A DNA stretch of 64,000 nt from Antennarius striatus (GCF_040054535.1 NC_090796.1:7576501-7640500); one strand, 5' to 3'. Positions 16,050 through 30,427 are shown, counted from the stretch's first letter. Made by a program: numbers and translations. The notes: generated by a model not told the origin, from the sequence alone.

Positions 16050-16109
16050 CCATCCATCCATCCATCCATCCATCCATCCATCCATCCATCCATCCATCCA
16101 TCCATCCAT
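16050..16109 (+). repeat. (CATC)n microsatellite
   Basis: Fifteen tandem CATC units with no repeat body next to them. Confidence 0.97.
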
Positions 16110-16253
16110 TTACAGGCTTGATTTGGAGGAAAAAGCAGAATGCTGCAAAGACAGGAGCAGAACTGTTGTACATAATTGTCTTGTGTTATGAAATAGTAAG
16201 ATAATAATAAAACTGATGAAACTCCTCATTCATTAAACGCAGATCGATAAATG

Positions 16254-16267
16254 ACAGTAGGTGGCGC
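16254..16267 (+). promoter_or_regulatory. CTCF-like motif, plus orientation
   Basis: ACAGTAGGTGGCGC matches 13 of 14 positions of CCASYAGRKGGCRS. It points right, into the gene desert. Confidence 0.4.
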
Positions 16268-16914
16268 TACTCCACTAACCTTGTTAGGAAGCGTTTTTGC
16301 TGAGAGCTGAGGGCCTTTAATCTCCTGTTGACAGATCCTGTGTTATCAGATGAGTCGGGCCCCACAGACGCTCCATAGAGGTGAGTTCAGGCTAGACGTC
16401 TGATATCATCACCCTTCAGACTGACACAGTAACTCTAAGGCTCACTGTTAGACCTGCTATCCTCCTCTCATCTTAAGATCTTAACACTGACAAACGAGTC
16501 CATTCAAAGGACTAAGTAGGCTTTTTTGGAATCGAACAAAAGTAAAGAAAGGCCACTTAGGGTATGTAAATATATTGTCATGTAAGTGTTTGATTCAAGA
16601 TCTCCTCCAGACATGTTTAAAGTTACTTAAATATGAACATCTGGTGTGTCTGATGGAGGATGTTTATGAGAATTCTCATGTTAAACATGTTTTTGAGCAG
16701 AAGAGGGGTTTGAAATATTAGTTTCTCTATTATGTTGATATTATAAATTGACAGTTATAACTTTAAATGATGACTTAAATCTCACTATTCTCTGTAAACA
16801 TTTGTTGCTTAACTTTTCACCACCTCACGTGATCCTTACTGTCTTTTATTTTTGTGTCAATTGCGTGATTATATCGTCTTTTATTTTTACTATTATTGAC
16901 AGGGTGCATCTCAT

Positions 16915-16928
16915 CCAGCAGGCGGCGC
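16915..16928 (+). promoter_or_regulatory. CTCF-like motif, plus orientation
   Basis: CCAGCAGGCGGCGC, 13 of 14 consensus positions, 650 bp from the motif at 16254 and in the same orientation. Confidence 0.35.
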
Positions 16929-19017
16929 TAGTGTCAAAGAAATGAAATCCTGAGTCAAACCCTGGACTGAAACTTGTTTCCACTTCAGTGAAGATATTGT
17001 AGGCAGACTTCAGTCCTCCTTATAAATATGTATACTGGCTGACATATCCAGAAACAACACAATGGTCATGTACTGCCTTAAGAAGGGGAAACATGCCACA
17101 GATTATGATGTCTTTGATTTTTTTTATGCTTCATTTCTTTACTGTGACTTGAAAACATAATTAAAGGGACAGCAATATTTTTACAGCAGCAAAAAACAAG
17201 TTGTGTTCTTATGTTACACACATTTGAATTGGTGAAGCCCTTGCTAATAAGTAAGGCGCTTGCTTATCAGTAAAATAAAATCTGTAAAATCAGTAATTTT
17301 TTTTAACATAAATCAAGAAGACATTTGAAGCATTTGTACTTTGAACGTACAAAGCTTCAAATATTCATCATACTGCTATTTACTTATTGTCTCATATTCA
17401 ATAAGATTACACAATTTTTTTTCACATTAACACTTTAAACACCAGGATAGCTCACAAATTGTGCATTAAAGGCCGCATTAGTGCGACCACAGTTGACGTG
17501 ACATGGAGACCATATAAATAAATATAAATCAGAATGCATTACAGGGGTTTTCATGGTGGCAGTGAGACTGGATGCCTCCAAAGTCTCTTGTTTTCTGAGT
17601 TGTTTTTCCCGTTTGGTTCCCTGTGGCACTTTTGTGTGGTTTCTCCAAAGTTTTTCAAGGCTCTCTGAAAATGAAATACCACTGTCTGCTGTTGCATGCA
17701 GACTGGGCAGACTGGGGGCTTCAGGCTGCTGATTCTGTCTCTGACACAGACTGAGTTGAGAGCATTGACCTTGTGGACCGAGAGAGGAGCACGGCACATA
17801 TACTTTTCATGTTCCTCTCGACACGATATGCCGCAGCATTGCCGTGCTGTGCGTAGATCACATCCCTGCCCACGCTCTCAGACACTGGGAGGCTGTGCGG
17901 ATGTCTTATAACATCTTTTAGGGGTGATGTCAGGTGGCTGCTTCCTCAAACAAGGGCAGGGTGCAGGTAGACTTGCTTTGACAGGCCTGAGTTGCAGCAG
18001 CCGACTGTAGGTTGTGAAGTAAATCACAATGTCTGTGAGGGTTTGTCAGTCAGTGTTAAATAATGACATGTATAGTAAATTAGATTCATGTCCTCAGCTA
18101 CTGTTCTGGCACTGAGTTCTTTTGATTAACTTCATAAATTGAGTTTATTAAATTGCTCTTTTAGTTCAGCTGAGAGATCAGCCCTTCTCTGTTGGATCAG
18201 TTGTGTTAAGCTACATAAGCTATCTGCAGGTTATCGCTATTGTACAGACATTAATCTTTTTATTTCCATCTGTGATCTAATTATCGGATCTCTTTATCGC
18301 TTGTTATCCTTATCCTCATCGCAGTGCTCATCTATTGGTTCGTAGGTCAGAACCCGCTGGTCCCCCAGAGGTGCGTAACTGACTCCCGTTAAAGATGTTC
18401 CTGTTTGCCGGGCTCTTGTGGCTTTTGTTGACACTCTCAGCCAATGGTGAGGCCTAGCTTGGTGAGATGTGCTTACTTTGTCGAAGAGCCAATCACCAAT
18501 TCATTCCTAAAGCCTCAGAGGTCCAAAAGCCAAGTGCATAATTGCTCCTTAAATCAATCTACACATTTTGTGGTATCCATGCAGCAAAATGTTGGGCTGG
18601 AACCATTTATTCACATGAAACGGCTGTCCGTGGTGTGTATTTACATGCAGAAAATACTACAGCGTCCTGCAGGAGATTCCAGTAGAATAAGAGACGATAC
18701 ATTAAATTAGGGGTTTGTGGTTTACGTACATTTTACATTAGGCTTCGTACAATTCATCCAATTTGTTCTGCCTTTATGGGTATCATTGTGTTTTTGTGGC
18801 TCTGATGTTGGGAGAGGCCACACAACTAGAACTGTGTCCCGACTCTGAATCCCAGAGCCCCCCCCCCTATAGTTTGAGATTTTTCCTCTCAGTCCCTCTT
18901 CATAAACGTCATTCAGCGGCTGCTGTGTGTGAGACAGAGGCAAGAGGAGCAGACAGTGTGGTTACAACTGTGTCACTTTAAAGAAGACCGGACTCCTCTC
19001 CACCTTAATAACAGCTC

Positions 19018-19143
<126 letters not shown>

Positions 19144-19257
19144 TGATGCCCACGGCTTTACAAGTCCTGTTTAATTTATACTGCTTCTCACCGTGTCTCT
19201 CTATTTTGACTTTTCTGTCCTTATCTCCTTCCTCTTTCCCTCACCCATTCTGTCTTC

Positions 19258-19306
19258 CTGTCCTCCTCCTTCTCCTCCTCCTCCTCCTCCTCCTCCTCCT
19301 CCTCTC
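19258..19306 (+). repeat. (TCC)n pyrimidine tract
   Basis: A near-perfect CTC/TCC tandem on one strand, within a longer pyrimidine-rich segment. Confidence 0.95.
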
Positions 19307-19653
19307 CCTGCTGTATTTGCAGGCAGCTTTAGTGCCAGACACCCTGAGGCAGCAGTAGCGCCAGCGAGTCTTCCCACCTCTGTTTTTGTGGTGGGAGATG
19401 ACATGTCAAAGCTTTGAAGGGCAGGGGAAGGGAGGGAGAAGGGGGAGGGAACGGGAAGGGAGGGAGGGAGCACATCACTCGGCGTGGAGGAAAAGCGAGG
19501 GACTCACAGAGAATGTCATGTGGCCTGCAGTCCGCCCAGATATTCTTTTTCTCTCTTTCTTTCTCGGGCTATGTGGGCTGGCAGAAACGGCAACAGGAAA
19601 CAACCCCCCCCCCTTCCTTCCTCCCTTCATCCTCTCCTACCCTCCTTCAAGTC

Positions 19654-19702
19654 CTCACTCACTCATTCACTCACTCACTCACTTACTCACTCACTCACTC
19701 AC
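19654..19702 (+). repeat. (TCAC)n microsatellite, imperfect
   Basis: A TCAC/CTCA tandem interrupted by TCAT and TTAC variants. Confidence 0.95.
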
Positions 19703-19824
19703 GTCCACCCTCCTCCACCACCTCCCCCTTTTTCCTATTCCCCATCACACCCTCCACCCCACCACTTGTAGATCTTCTTCCCCCTTCTCAGGGCCCAGGT
19801 TTTCTCATGTGAATTTCTTACATG

Positions 19825-19825
<1 letters not shown>

Positions 19826-19915
<90 letters not shown>
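19826..19915 (+). repeat. (CA)n microsatellite
   Basis: About 45 AC units. With the tracts at 19022, 19258 and 19654 it makes a 900-bp microsatellite cluster. Confidence 0.98.
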
Positions 19916-19917
<2 letters not shown>

Positions 19918-20110
19918 GCTCCCTCTTTCCTGGTCTGTCTGTCTGTCTTACAGGCGTGTCCAAGCATCATAACTCACTCAGTGCGTTGATGTGTGTTGAG
20001 GTGTAAACTTTGAGTGGGTAGCAAGCAAAAGCTGTTTGAGATCAGGTGCTTTTACATTTCTCACCTGAGAAAGGAAAACAGTGGTATTTCTAAAAAAAAA
20101 AAAAAAAAAA

Positions 20111-23100
20111 TACAGGTTGCATGTAGAGCATAGACTTAAAGTATGTAGGCCTGTTGCCTCCGAACTAAATGCTCTACAAACACTCCACAAAGTCTTAGGA
20201 ACACTTAAATGAAATACCTGGAGATGTGGGCTGGACCGTCAGGTGTTTAAAGTTTTTTTTTCTCCTCTGAGTAATGCTGGGTTTGTGTTCTAATCTGTGT
20301 ATCTGTGCCGTGGGATAAACACTGAGACAGACAGGAAGGGGCCACAGAGAAATGATCATATGTCCTCCTCTGTGCTGCTGACTGTATGGGTATAGTCTAT
20401 CTGGCTCACAGAGAAAACAAAAGAGTCCCTGCCTGTCAAATAAAACGATGAAAGGAAAGTAAAAGCCTTCACGGGGGGGATATCAAAAAACTTTACGTTG
20501 TCTTTGATATGCTTTGACTGTACATGCTTTTTCTTATGTGGTTGTCTTTTCCTCACTCGTGCTCTGAAATGGAGACAGTGACTTTGTAGGTGTTTTTCAA
20601 AGCAGTAGAAAAGGTGCCATCCTGTAACCGAAAAAGCACACAAGCCACAATTTATCATCTTAAATTACTGCATGAGTCGGGTTTTGGCTTCCAGATCAAC
20701 AAAGACAACACAGGATCAGAAAAGGGTTAAATAAGTTGTAAATAAAAAGGGTAAGTTGCTGTTTGTAGCTCAGGTGAGCTCACTAGAAGCTGTGTGCATG
20801 TGTGTGAATGTTTATCTGTGTGTGTGTTTGTGACACCATATGACACCGTTTATGTCTACATGTGTGTGTTTGCATGGATTGTATCACTGCAGGCCAGTTT
20901 GATATTTCAAGTCATTACCAGCGTCAGAAAGGGAATAGATTACAGGGTACAGCAGCAATAACACACTCTATTAGTGAGACAAGGTGTTATTATGCCTCTG
21001 GTGTCAGGTGAGATGTCAGAGTGACTAGTCTGTGTCATGCTCTCATTTGCTGGATCAGCAGCTTTACGCCGTCACACATGGGTAACACAAAACACATTAA
21101 CCAAGAGACAACAATACATCTTTCCTCAGTGTGACGTTAAATAATTATCTGGTTTTACATTTTCACTATCTTAGACTTTACTGATCGATTTCTTGAGTTT
21201 AAAGTCAAGTAATATGCACCGAAATGCATTTCGATGCATGTGGGTGTGGAGCTTTGTCATCACAGTGCAACATGTAATCTTTCCATTGTTTGGATGGACT
21301 CACAAACCGCTTTTAGATGCCATTTTTTCTCCCTTCCCTTTCAGATTAGAAAAATTTTCTCTCAGAACTCCTCGTTGTACAGTAAGTGTGTTAAAAGCAT
21401 TAAGAAAAGGCTCGCGGCCGCAAATGTGAATGAGCACATAAATTTTGCCTGCCTCTTTTTTTCCCCTTGGTCTTTCTTGTTGCATCTAAATTTTCCATGC
21501 CTGGCCTCCCTACTGCTGAGAGTGCTGTTCCTTGAAGCCGCAGTGTATTTTGAAGCAAGGTCGGGAGAGAGCTAGTGGCTCCAAAATCAGGCACAAGACT
21601 CCCAGTGTTCCACTGTTCGGCTTGCTCTGGCACCGGCTCCTGACCAGAGAGGTCTAGCTAGCCACAGCCACTGTGTGTGTATGTGTGTGAACATATATAG
21701 CCCTTATCCCCCCTCCTAACTTCTGAGCCTATATAGAAATAGCATTGGTTGCCTCATTTATGGGCTCTCCCACATAGAAACAGTACCTAGGTGTGAGTCA
21801 GAAAGGTTCGAGCAGTTTCTTTTGGGAAGAATTTTCTTCTTTTTTTTTGTCATAACCCTTAATCCTTACCCGTCTCATATGCACACAATAAAATACACAT
21901 GGAAGTGAAGAGGAGGAGGGCCCAAAGGAGTTTGACAAATCTGAACACACAAGCAATTCAGGGGAGCTCCTCTAAATTGGTTCCATACCTCGGCTGACAG
22001 TGGTGAGGTCATGCCTGATAGAAAAAGTCTAAGCTGGTGATTCTGACAATGCTCAAATTTCATACTTTGCCTGCTGCTGTCATTATAGACTATCATATAA
22101 AATGTCAAGTCTTCATGGGTATATATCCTCAACCATAACCTGTTCTGAAAGACAGACCTACAGCATTTCGCTTGAACAGTTAAGAAAAGGTGGTACGGAT
22201 TAGACCACACATCAAAAACCTCACACTCAATTAACACATATGGATCTGCCATTAATCCTGAAGGCTCCTCTATGTATGTCAATGGAAAGTCCTTCGTCTG
22301 TCTTCATCCTCAGACAGAATATCCACCCGGGGTCTGGAAGTCTAGGACGCAACATGCAAAACCACAGAGAATATAAATAAATGGCTTTATTCCTCTCCCT
22401 TCTTTTGTCTGGTCAAGACGCTCCGTGGAGAGCCTGCCAAGTTGAGCATCTACATTTGGGTTTGGCTGTTCCCCTCTCCCGACAGCTCAACCCTGGCCAA
22501 ACCACAGGAAAAGGAAGCGAATGGTCCTCTCTGAAGGGCTTATAAAATATTGTCCTGGGTAAAAATGGCTGATGTGAAGGAGAACAGTCAGACTCTCCAC
22601 TCCAAACAAAAGACTTTTGAAGGAGAAACGTGGGGTATTCTCTCTTGTTTTTACAAACCTTTGCTTCCCAAACCCTGGTGCTTTACTGTTTCCTGTAGTT
22701 CACTTAAGTTTAGTCGTATGTTCTTTGTGTTTTCTGGCAGAATGTTTTTTGCATCATCTGGTGTAATAACCTGTGAGAAAAGTCCTTGTTTATTGGCAGA
22801 GTTCAACTTCAAATTACCTGGAAATACTATCAAATATACAGTAGATGGTTTCTGGTCTGTCTGGAATCCCACATGTTTAACTCAGATTAGATTTTAATGC
22901 CTTGCAAATGTTAACAAAAACTCGCTAAGTGTATAAATAACTTACTGTAATTTCCACACTAAAGATTTGATATTCATCGTGTCGAATTAGAACTCCAGGG
23001 TTCAAATACACAAAGCAGCAAAGAAACGTTTGGGATGGGGAGATACAGTTACTGCTGCTGTTGTGCCCCTGAGCAAGACATCTAGCTCCTACACTGAAAC

Positions 23101-25320
23101 TGGAACTGCTGAGTTTCAAGAAATGTAATCAATATTTGGTTTTCAATTCTGGCAATTCTGGCAAATATTCAAGAAAACTACTAAAATTGTCGGTCAATAA
23201 TTACAAAATCCTTCATACATCCACAACTTCATTGGGATCAACTTCAAAATTCTACCTCTCCATTTTTGTGACTCCAGACTCCACCCTTCCACCAATGGTT
23301 AAAACAACAGCGACAACAACAAACAAACACGGGGAAAAAAAACAATCTCACAATGCTTAAAAAAAGTTTTTAAAAAATTCTCAACCCCATCCTTTGTCCA
23401 GACCCTGAGGAAAATGAACTTTTTGTTTTTGTGTTTCAGGACAGAAATGATGAAACTCATTCCGGCTCTACTGGGTTCTTTCCGGTCACAGAATCAACTT
23501 TATCGCCACTATCTGTCAAGCCGTTGTTGGGTTTTTTTTTTGTTTTTTTTTGTAATCCTACTCGCAGACAGGCAAACAGACGAATAACCAAACAAACCAA
23601 TACTGGTGAAACATTACCACCATGGCAAAGATAACACATTCCTCACAGCATCAGCTACGAAATATAGTTGTCTTGTTTACTGTCTTGCTGGGAGCTTTAG
23701 AAGACAGACAGGAGGTTAAACAGCAAGTCAAAGGTAAGTCGTCTTCTCTTTCAAAATTTCTTAATCAACCTCCCAACAAACACACATATTCAAATAAACC
23801 AATGTCATATATACTTCAAATCAAACAGTAAAACAAACCAATCTCCTCCTCCATACACAAATGCAAACCAAACACTCAAACATGCACCACACACATCTTC
23901 CCACCCACTGTCTCCTGACGGTGTCTGTGACAGAAAACAGTTGCACAGTCGGGTGTGTTGATCTGCATTCATCTCCTTGTGAGGATGGATAAACGTGCAC
24001 ATACCTACACACTCGTGTGAGGAGTAGTTGACTGATGCATGAATGAATGGCTAAATGTACTGGTGCATGCGGTACATGCACGCACAAGGTGCGTGCCAGG
24101 GCTCGGTGTGCCAGTGCGATGTTTGCAGAGGGCCATCTGGTCACCCCTGCCATGCCGTGGTCCCTGTGAAGTGCTGTCAGCGTGGCCGTTGCGGTCTCCC
24201 GTGGCGACTGAAGGCTTGCTGCACAGCACTTTCAGCCCAGGCAGTCGACCTCAGAAAAGGAAATTTGGGTTGCTCAAATGGAGGGGTTGCTCCCAAGCTA
24301 TTTACAGAACCCTTTACCGGTCCAGCGCCACCCACGATATTCCATATGAGAACCAGTGTGTGTGTGGTGCCTGTGGCGGAGTGTGTATGAGTGTTGGGGG
24401 CTGAGGGGGTTTGGCAGGGTGAGTGTGCGTGGGTATGTGAATGCAAGTGCTTTTATGAGGAAATGCAGCTTTATATTTATGTCTGCAGACATATGTGGCG
24501 TGTCATTACATACAAATGCGTGTCTTAAATGTTTCATTAAAACACGAATCAATTACAACGTGCAGCCAATAAAATAATTAGCAACTGAAGCCGTCAAACG
24601 CCGTTGTCTTCGTCTGATGCCGTCGAGGGCGAGACCCTCTCCTCCGGCTGCTGAGAAAAAAAGAACATAAAGCTGTAACCGCATATTCCATGAATCACAA
24701 ATCATAAATCATTGTTAATTTTATGGGTTCTGTATCTCAATAGTACATTCCCAAGTTGTGACTGAGCCAACACTCTTCTAACTTTGCCTCTTTAAAATAT
24801 CTAGGGTAAAATGGTTACTGATCATGAGCGGAGTCCCAGATTAATGAGAAACCTGCCTGTAGGAAACTTTGGTTCAAGTGAGATCATGGGCATTTCTCTT
24901 CTGATGCCCATCAAATGAGCTCAGCGGTTTTTTTGGCTGCGCCCTGCAGATGTGGTGAATAATGCTGAAACGGGGATTGGGACAGACAATCAGCGGTGCC
25001 TTCACATTTTCTCCACAAATCCTAACTTATCTTACTGAATACAAACACGACTATCTTTCTTGATGACTGGGAGAATCAGCTGATCTGAACACGTTTACGG
25101 TCATATCACGAGCCCTGAGGTCAGATTCAAATGTGTGTCACCTACATCTAGTTGATGGATCTAAGGTAAGGTAAGCAGATACACAAACTCCAACACCTAC
25201 AGGTTGTGGATGGTCCAGCGCCACCCAAGGGGAGACCTCCGGCATTTCTCTAAATCTCACTATGTTGTGAAAATTAGGTTAAGGTTATTTTAGGCCGACC
25301 CGCTCCAAAAGCAAATTACA
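20111..25320. other. Non-coding desert segment; no gene seen
   Basis: No exon with supported splice sites and no recognisable protein similarity. 24070-24340 is GC-richer and opens several overlapping frames, but these look accidental. Confidence 0.55.
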
Positions 25321-25332
25321 GTGCAAGAAGAT

Positions 25333-25365
25333 GGGGTGGGGGTGGTGGTGGTGGTGGGGGGGGGT
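25333..25365 (+). repeat. G-rich (GGT)n tract with G runs
   Basis: Four or more G runs separated by single T residues, compatible with a G-quadruplex. Confidence 0.8.
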
Positions 25366-27190
25366 GCAAGTGGGCTGTCCACCATGTAATTTTCCTGTTT
25401 CTCTTTCAAAGGATGAGGTATTCCTCGAGGAAGCCCTGTTAAATTTACAAGCCATGACCCGACATCAGCAGGACTCTTATTCTGACGGGGAAGTGGAGGC
25501 ATGGACGGGACTTTAAGGCTTTTTGTATGCTGAGCGCGGCGTCGCAGCTTTTCAATATCACGCGCAACCGTTTAGAAGTGACTTGGCTCCGAGTTCAAAA
25601 CAAAACCGGTAAATCACACGTTGTGACATCTGTCACAGTCAAATACTTTTGTTAACGCATTGCATACCAAAATATAAATGGCATAAAAATTCCTGAACAA
25701 GTCCCTCATCTTGATCCAAAGAAAACCTCACCTCTCGAAAGAAGGTCTTTCCTGTCTGAACAAGAGAGCAGCCTTTTGAAGAATGAAGATGATCACTGCT
25801 TACTTCTAAACTGTTCCTCCAGACGTCTCAACCATAATTATGCCAGTCTGGGAGAATTACAGGTACCCTGGCATTACTTATAATGCACACTTACATACAC
25901 ACACGCTCACCTATTCTTTATCAAACTGCTGCAATCTCGTCTCCTGTTGTTTGAAGTCGGTAAACTGTTCAGAAAACCATTAAAATTGGCAACTTTGAAC
26001 TTTGCCAACAGTGCCCTTCTGGCATTAAATGCTCATGCTCACTTGCAACCAAAGAGGTTGAGGCCAGTGATTGATTATTGACAATTCTGACTGTCCATAG
26101 ACACACAAACCCAATGATAACTCCTCCTCTTGAGTCTTCCAGAGCATCCTCATCTACAAGATCCAGGACTGGGCTGTATATTCTTCCTCTGAGTTTTCCA
26201 AGGGGCCCCTTGCAGTAGTGTGGGGAGGGGGGAAGGGATATGAGCTGCAGTGCGGCTTGCTGGTTAATTATGGCTCGGGAGCTGCAGCTCGGCTGGCCTG
26301 GGCGGGTGTTGGAGCCAGTGGGTCTGGCACAGGGAGGTCTGGCCACAGACCCCGGCGGTGACGGCATGAAGTCTGGGACGAGTCAGAACACCAGCCCAGG
26401 GTTTGGAGCATTCCTCGCATTCCCTCCTCCCATGGCTGCCTGCCCGTGTGTGTATGCGTGGATGTGCATGAGACAGAGACACAGGGAAGGAAATGTGTGA
26501 AGGATGCAGTGTGTGGATGCTCTAAGGGACGTGAGTGGATGCTACATGCTGGTTGTGCAGAATGTGCAACTTGGCTCAAAAACCTGGAAGCATCAATGGA
26601 CCCAACAAGAGGTATTATGATAACTGAGATGAGAGTGCAAAGAGAAGCTGATGAACCCTCTGTCACTAAACAAACAGATTTCTTTGATGAGTAATCCTTG
26701 AATATATTTGACAGTAGTCTGACGTACCTATTATAATAGCTCATAGACGTTTAAAGCAGCACAGTGATCATTTTCATGTATTCCCCATTTGAGGAGTAAC
26801 TCAACAGAGAAAATAAGACACAAATACAGTATACAGGTATATGATGAAGCAAATGCACGCTTATGAGACAACAGCGATTTCCTGCAATGTGACCTTTGCT
26901 CAGTAAGCAAACTCAAACACACCCTTAAGCCCTGACAGTCGTGCAGATTCACATGATCTGAAGTTTACTTGGATATGACGTGACATATTGGAAGCAGGCA
27001 AACACGCAGGTATAGGACACAGCACGAAGAAGAACTGAAGTTTGCATAGAATAAAATTCATGATAAGTTGTCAAAATGATAAGTTATGGGGATTTCTCAA
27101 CTTCTATAAAAAGTCATTTGAAGTTTTATGAAAATATTTAGATACGTTTCTTAAATATACACTGTATATTGATTATTTTGGATTTGTTTT
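25366..27190. other. Non-coding desert segment; no gene seen
   Basis: Mixed composition. 26240-26420 is GC-richer with overlapping short frames but no coding signature. Confidence 0.5.
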
Positions 27191-27345
27191 CCATCCATCC
27201 ATCCATCCATCCATCCATCCATCCATCCATCCATCCATCTAGAACTGTCCAACACTTGCCTGGCAGCGGGGGGCTGGAGCCTATCCGGGTGGCGTAGACC
27301 CAGGGCGGGCCAGCCGCTCATCACTGACCCGTGGAGAAACAGAGT
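27191..27345 (-). repeat. Dispersed fish repeat fragment with (CCAT)n end
   Basis: A CCAT tandem (27191-27239) is followed by a GC-rich body containing GGGCTGGAGCCTATCC. This is the reverse-strand form of a common teleost interspersed repeat whose other orientation ends in ATGGATGG (compare 47434-47720). Confidence 0.6.
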
Positions 27346-27638
27346 TGTGAACAGCAGGAGACGTCGTTGTCAAGCTGTAGTTGATGCTCAAGTGCACATG
27401 ACAAGTTATTGAGACGCTGATTTTTTTGTTGTTGTGGTATATCCACCACTGTTCTTGGCTTTTGTTTCAATAAATTGTTTGAGATGAGGAAATCACCACT
27501 GCATGTTTCTACTTAAATATACTACTTTCATGATATAATATTACTGCAGTGGGAACTTTTTATGTTTTCCATAAATTTCACCCCAAACCACATATCCCTA
27601 ACTTTTTGTGAGTAGTGTGTATAGAATACATACGTGTG

Positions 27639-27642
<4 letters not shown>

Positions 27643-27695
<53 letters not shown>
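27643..27695 (+). repeat. (TG)n microsatellite
   Basis: About 26 TG units followed by a G-run segment. Confidence 0.97.
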
Positions 27696-27696
<1 letters not shown>

Positions 27697-28174
27697 TGTG
27701 AGAGAGGGGGGGGGTTTGTATGTGTTCTTATGAGCATGTTTTTGTTAGTTTATTTGTGTGTGTGGGGGGGGGACAAGACAAATACTAAGTATCTTTATGA
27801 TTTTATGATGTATTCTGATAAATAAATAAGTTTCAATACACCGTTAACTTATGCTGAAACTAGTACGTTTGAATGGCCCACTTTTTATAGTTTTTCAATG
27901 AGATAAAAGAAGAATAAATAGAAGAATCTGCGTCACAATCTGCGTTTCTTTGAATTCAGGCTTGAGAAAATTATATTTTGAGACGAATGATGAGGTTCAG
28001 TCTCATTCTTGTGCAGAGCTTCTCCCAGCAGGTGTTTAAAAGCAGTTTTAACGCATTTTTATGCTTTCATTTGTGTGTTCAGAGGAGCCAAGACACAGAC
28101 AGCTATGACAACACGGAAGTCTCCACACAATGAAAACACAGATCAAAGTTGGCTGAGTGTCAACGGGCTCCTGT

Positions 28175-28198
28175 CTGTGTGTGTGTGTGTGTGTGTGT
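28175..28198 (+). repeat. Short (TG)n microsatellite
   Basis: Twelve TG units. Confidence 0.9.
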
Positions 28199-29813
28199 AC
28201 ACAACTCAGGTAATTCTTTACATTTAGCTTTTTTCGAACGCAGCCGTGTCACCTCACCTGCGTGTCGTAATAAATGTGTCGTGTCAACTGTACTACAGTC
28301 TCAGAATCAACACGCTGACGTGCGGTGACCTTTTCATTCAGCTGTGGAAGTTTCACAACTTAAAGACAGTCAGGATCTTATTTTTAGTTCCTTTGATTTT
28401 TGAGCTATGAAAAAATTTAAAAAAACATTAACAATGAGGGGAACCTCCTCGGAGTGTCTTCATGCATCAAATTCAAATCCATGCAACTTGACCCAAAGGT
28501 AAAGAGTTTGTGCAAAAATAGCTCCAAAGTCGGGGAGAGGGCCACCAAAATAAGCCCTATTCCTTTTTCCCCACACAACCTTTATTTTGACAAGGCTGGG
28601 AGAATAGGGTATTTATATATGGGACTGTGTGCTGTGGTTTCTCCACAATTACAGAGTGGTAGTGCTTAGACTGGGAGGCGTGCTGGAGGTTTATGGAGGG
28701 GGACATGAGGGGACCAGCTTTCTTGAGCTCCGACAATCTGACGTATGAAATACCAAACATACAGCAACACAATTTCTATTTCAAAACAAAGAATGAGCGC
28801 AGGAAGACAAACAAAGTGCATGGTCATAGATGCCCCCAGAAGAATAGTGGTATGCAGAGATATTTTATGGATTTAAAAGAATAAATACGATTTTTTTCAA
28901 GGTTGAGCCAAACCTACATAGCCCCAAACCTTTACATTGCAATGAGGCTCAATTTCAGTGTTTAGAAGGTGGTCAGTAATGTTTTGAGTGGTTCTAGCGT
29001 GGGCTGGAGCCTCTCTTTGTAGATGTACTGTATTATGGTTGCGATATAAACAGGGATCTTCTACCAAACGTCTTGCACAACCGCTGCTAGCCACGTGGGA
29101 GTTTGTGTTTGTTTCATAGATGCTGAATTGAATCAGGCTTCAGCCTCTGCAGGGGTGACACAAGAGGGGGGAAGCGGGGGTTTGTGGTTTCAACAGGGAG
29201 TCTGGAAGTCAGTCAGGGTGGTGGCTGAACCACCATCCCTCCACATAACATCCACCCCTCTCCCCAAACTTACATTAGGGAGCACATATAAACATGTAGA
29301 AGTAAAATAAAATAACATTTAAAAAAATCACCTCCTTTTCTTATCTCAAACTTCTCAGTACTGTGGATCAAGGAAGATGGCGCATCAAGGCAGGAAACAG
29401 GAATTACTAGATGACCTTGTGTGCAAGGAAAGCATGTGATCTCACACATATTTATATGCACAAGAAAGATGGCAGCCACGAGAGAGTAGAATTAATTAAT
29501 CCCATCTTGAACAGCCCGCAGCAAACCAAACTGTAACTCTTCTGATGAGGATCGACTTTTATTTTCCATGAACAGCACGATTCTTCAGACTTGCTCATAC
29601 CTGTCTATATGTCAAACGTGGCTTTGAAATGTAATACATCTTCCGCGGGTGTGAATGCTCTCATCAGCAGGCAGTGCTGAGCTTGTTGTGTCTCGGCACC
29701 AGAATGACAGATAGAGAACAAATGGAGAACAAACAAGCAGAGCTGGCGCTGACAGATGCTTTTCTATATATTCAGGGTACTGACATACATTTCATAGTTT
29801 GTTCCAGTTGGTC

Positions 29814-29815
<2 letters not shown>
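28199..29815. other. Non-coding desert segment; no gene seen
   Basis: Only short chance open frames; no supported exon. Two AAGATGG words (29375 and 29465 region) resemble YY1 sites. Confidence 0.5.

Positions 29816-29865
<50 letters not shown>
29816..29865 (+). repeat. (TG)n microsatellite
   Basis: About 25 TG units. Confidence 0.97.
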
Positions 29866-29866
<1 letters not shown>

Positions 29867-30427
29867 TGTTATGTTCAGTTTTACCTGGTTGGCTCTTAAT
29901 AATCCTTACATGATCATCTGAATGTTCAGGTTTCCAGACCCGTTCTTGTTCCCTCCTACGCCTGGACTTAGTCGTCATGATGGCAAAAAAAATACTTACC
30001 AACAAATGTGGTATTTCAAACACAAAGCATTGCATTTTTCTCCACATAAAAGGTTGGCTGACCCCTGAGTGGAGACAACATTGCACTAAGATGCTCAGAG
30101 TGCATTGTGGGTTTGTTTGTATTTGTGGTTGATAGAGTTAGGGAGCGTTGTGATGTACACAGTATGGTTACAAGGATAATGGAGAATAAGTGGGAGAATG
30201 CTGTGACGTCACAGATGCAGTAAAATGTTCAGATGCCACTGGTTAGCCAGTGAACGCCGTCTTCTAATAGTTGATTGAAAAATAAGGTCTTAATGGATCT
30301 TTCTGACAAATTTGTCCCCCAAAAATGAACATGAATTCATATATATCTATATATAAGCTTTAATTTGTATATTTTTTGCTAAATCTGCAATTCCTTTGCA
30401 TGCAAAACAGATGCATGTGTTCGATTG

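Noticed and set aside
19386..20006. 206-codon open frame on the plus strand, the longest in the window
   Set aside because: It runs through pyrimidine-rich, TCAC and CA microsatellites and reads as low-complexity Ser/His/Thr/Pro. There is no domain or splice support.
24055..24390. Cys-rich plus-strand frame resembling a small secreted Cys protein
   Set aside because: No signal peptide and no known cysteine spacing. Several other frames are open over the same GC-rich stretch, so it is probably chance.
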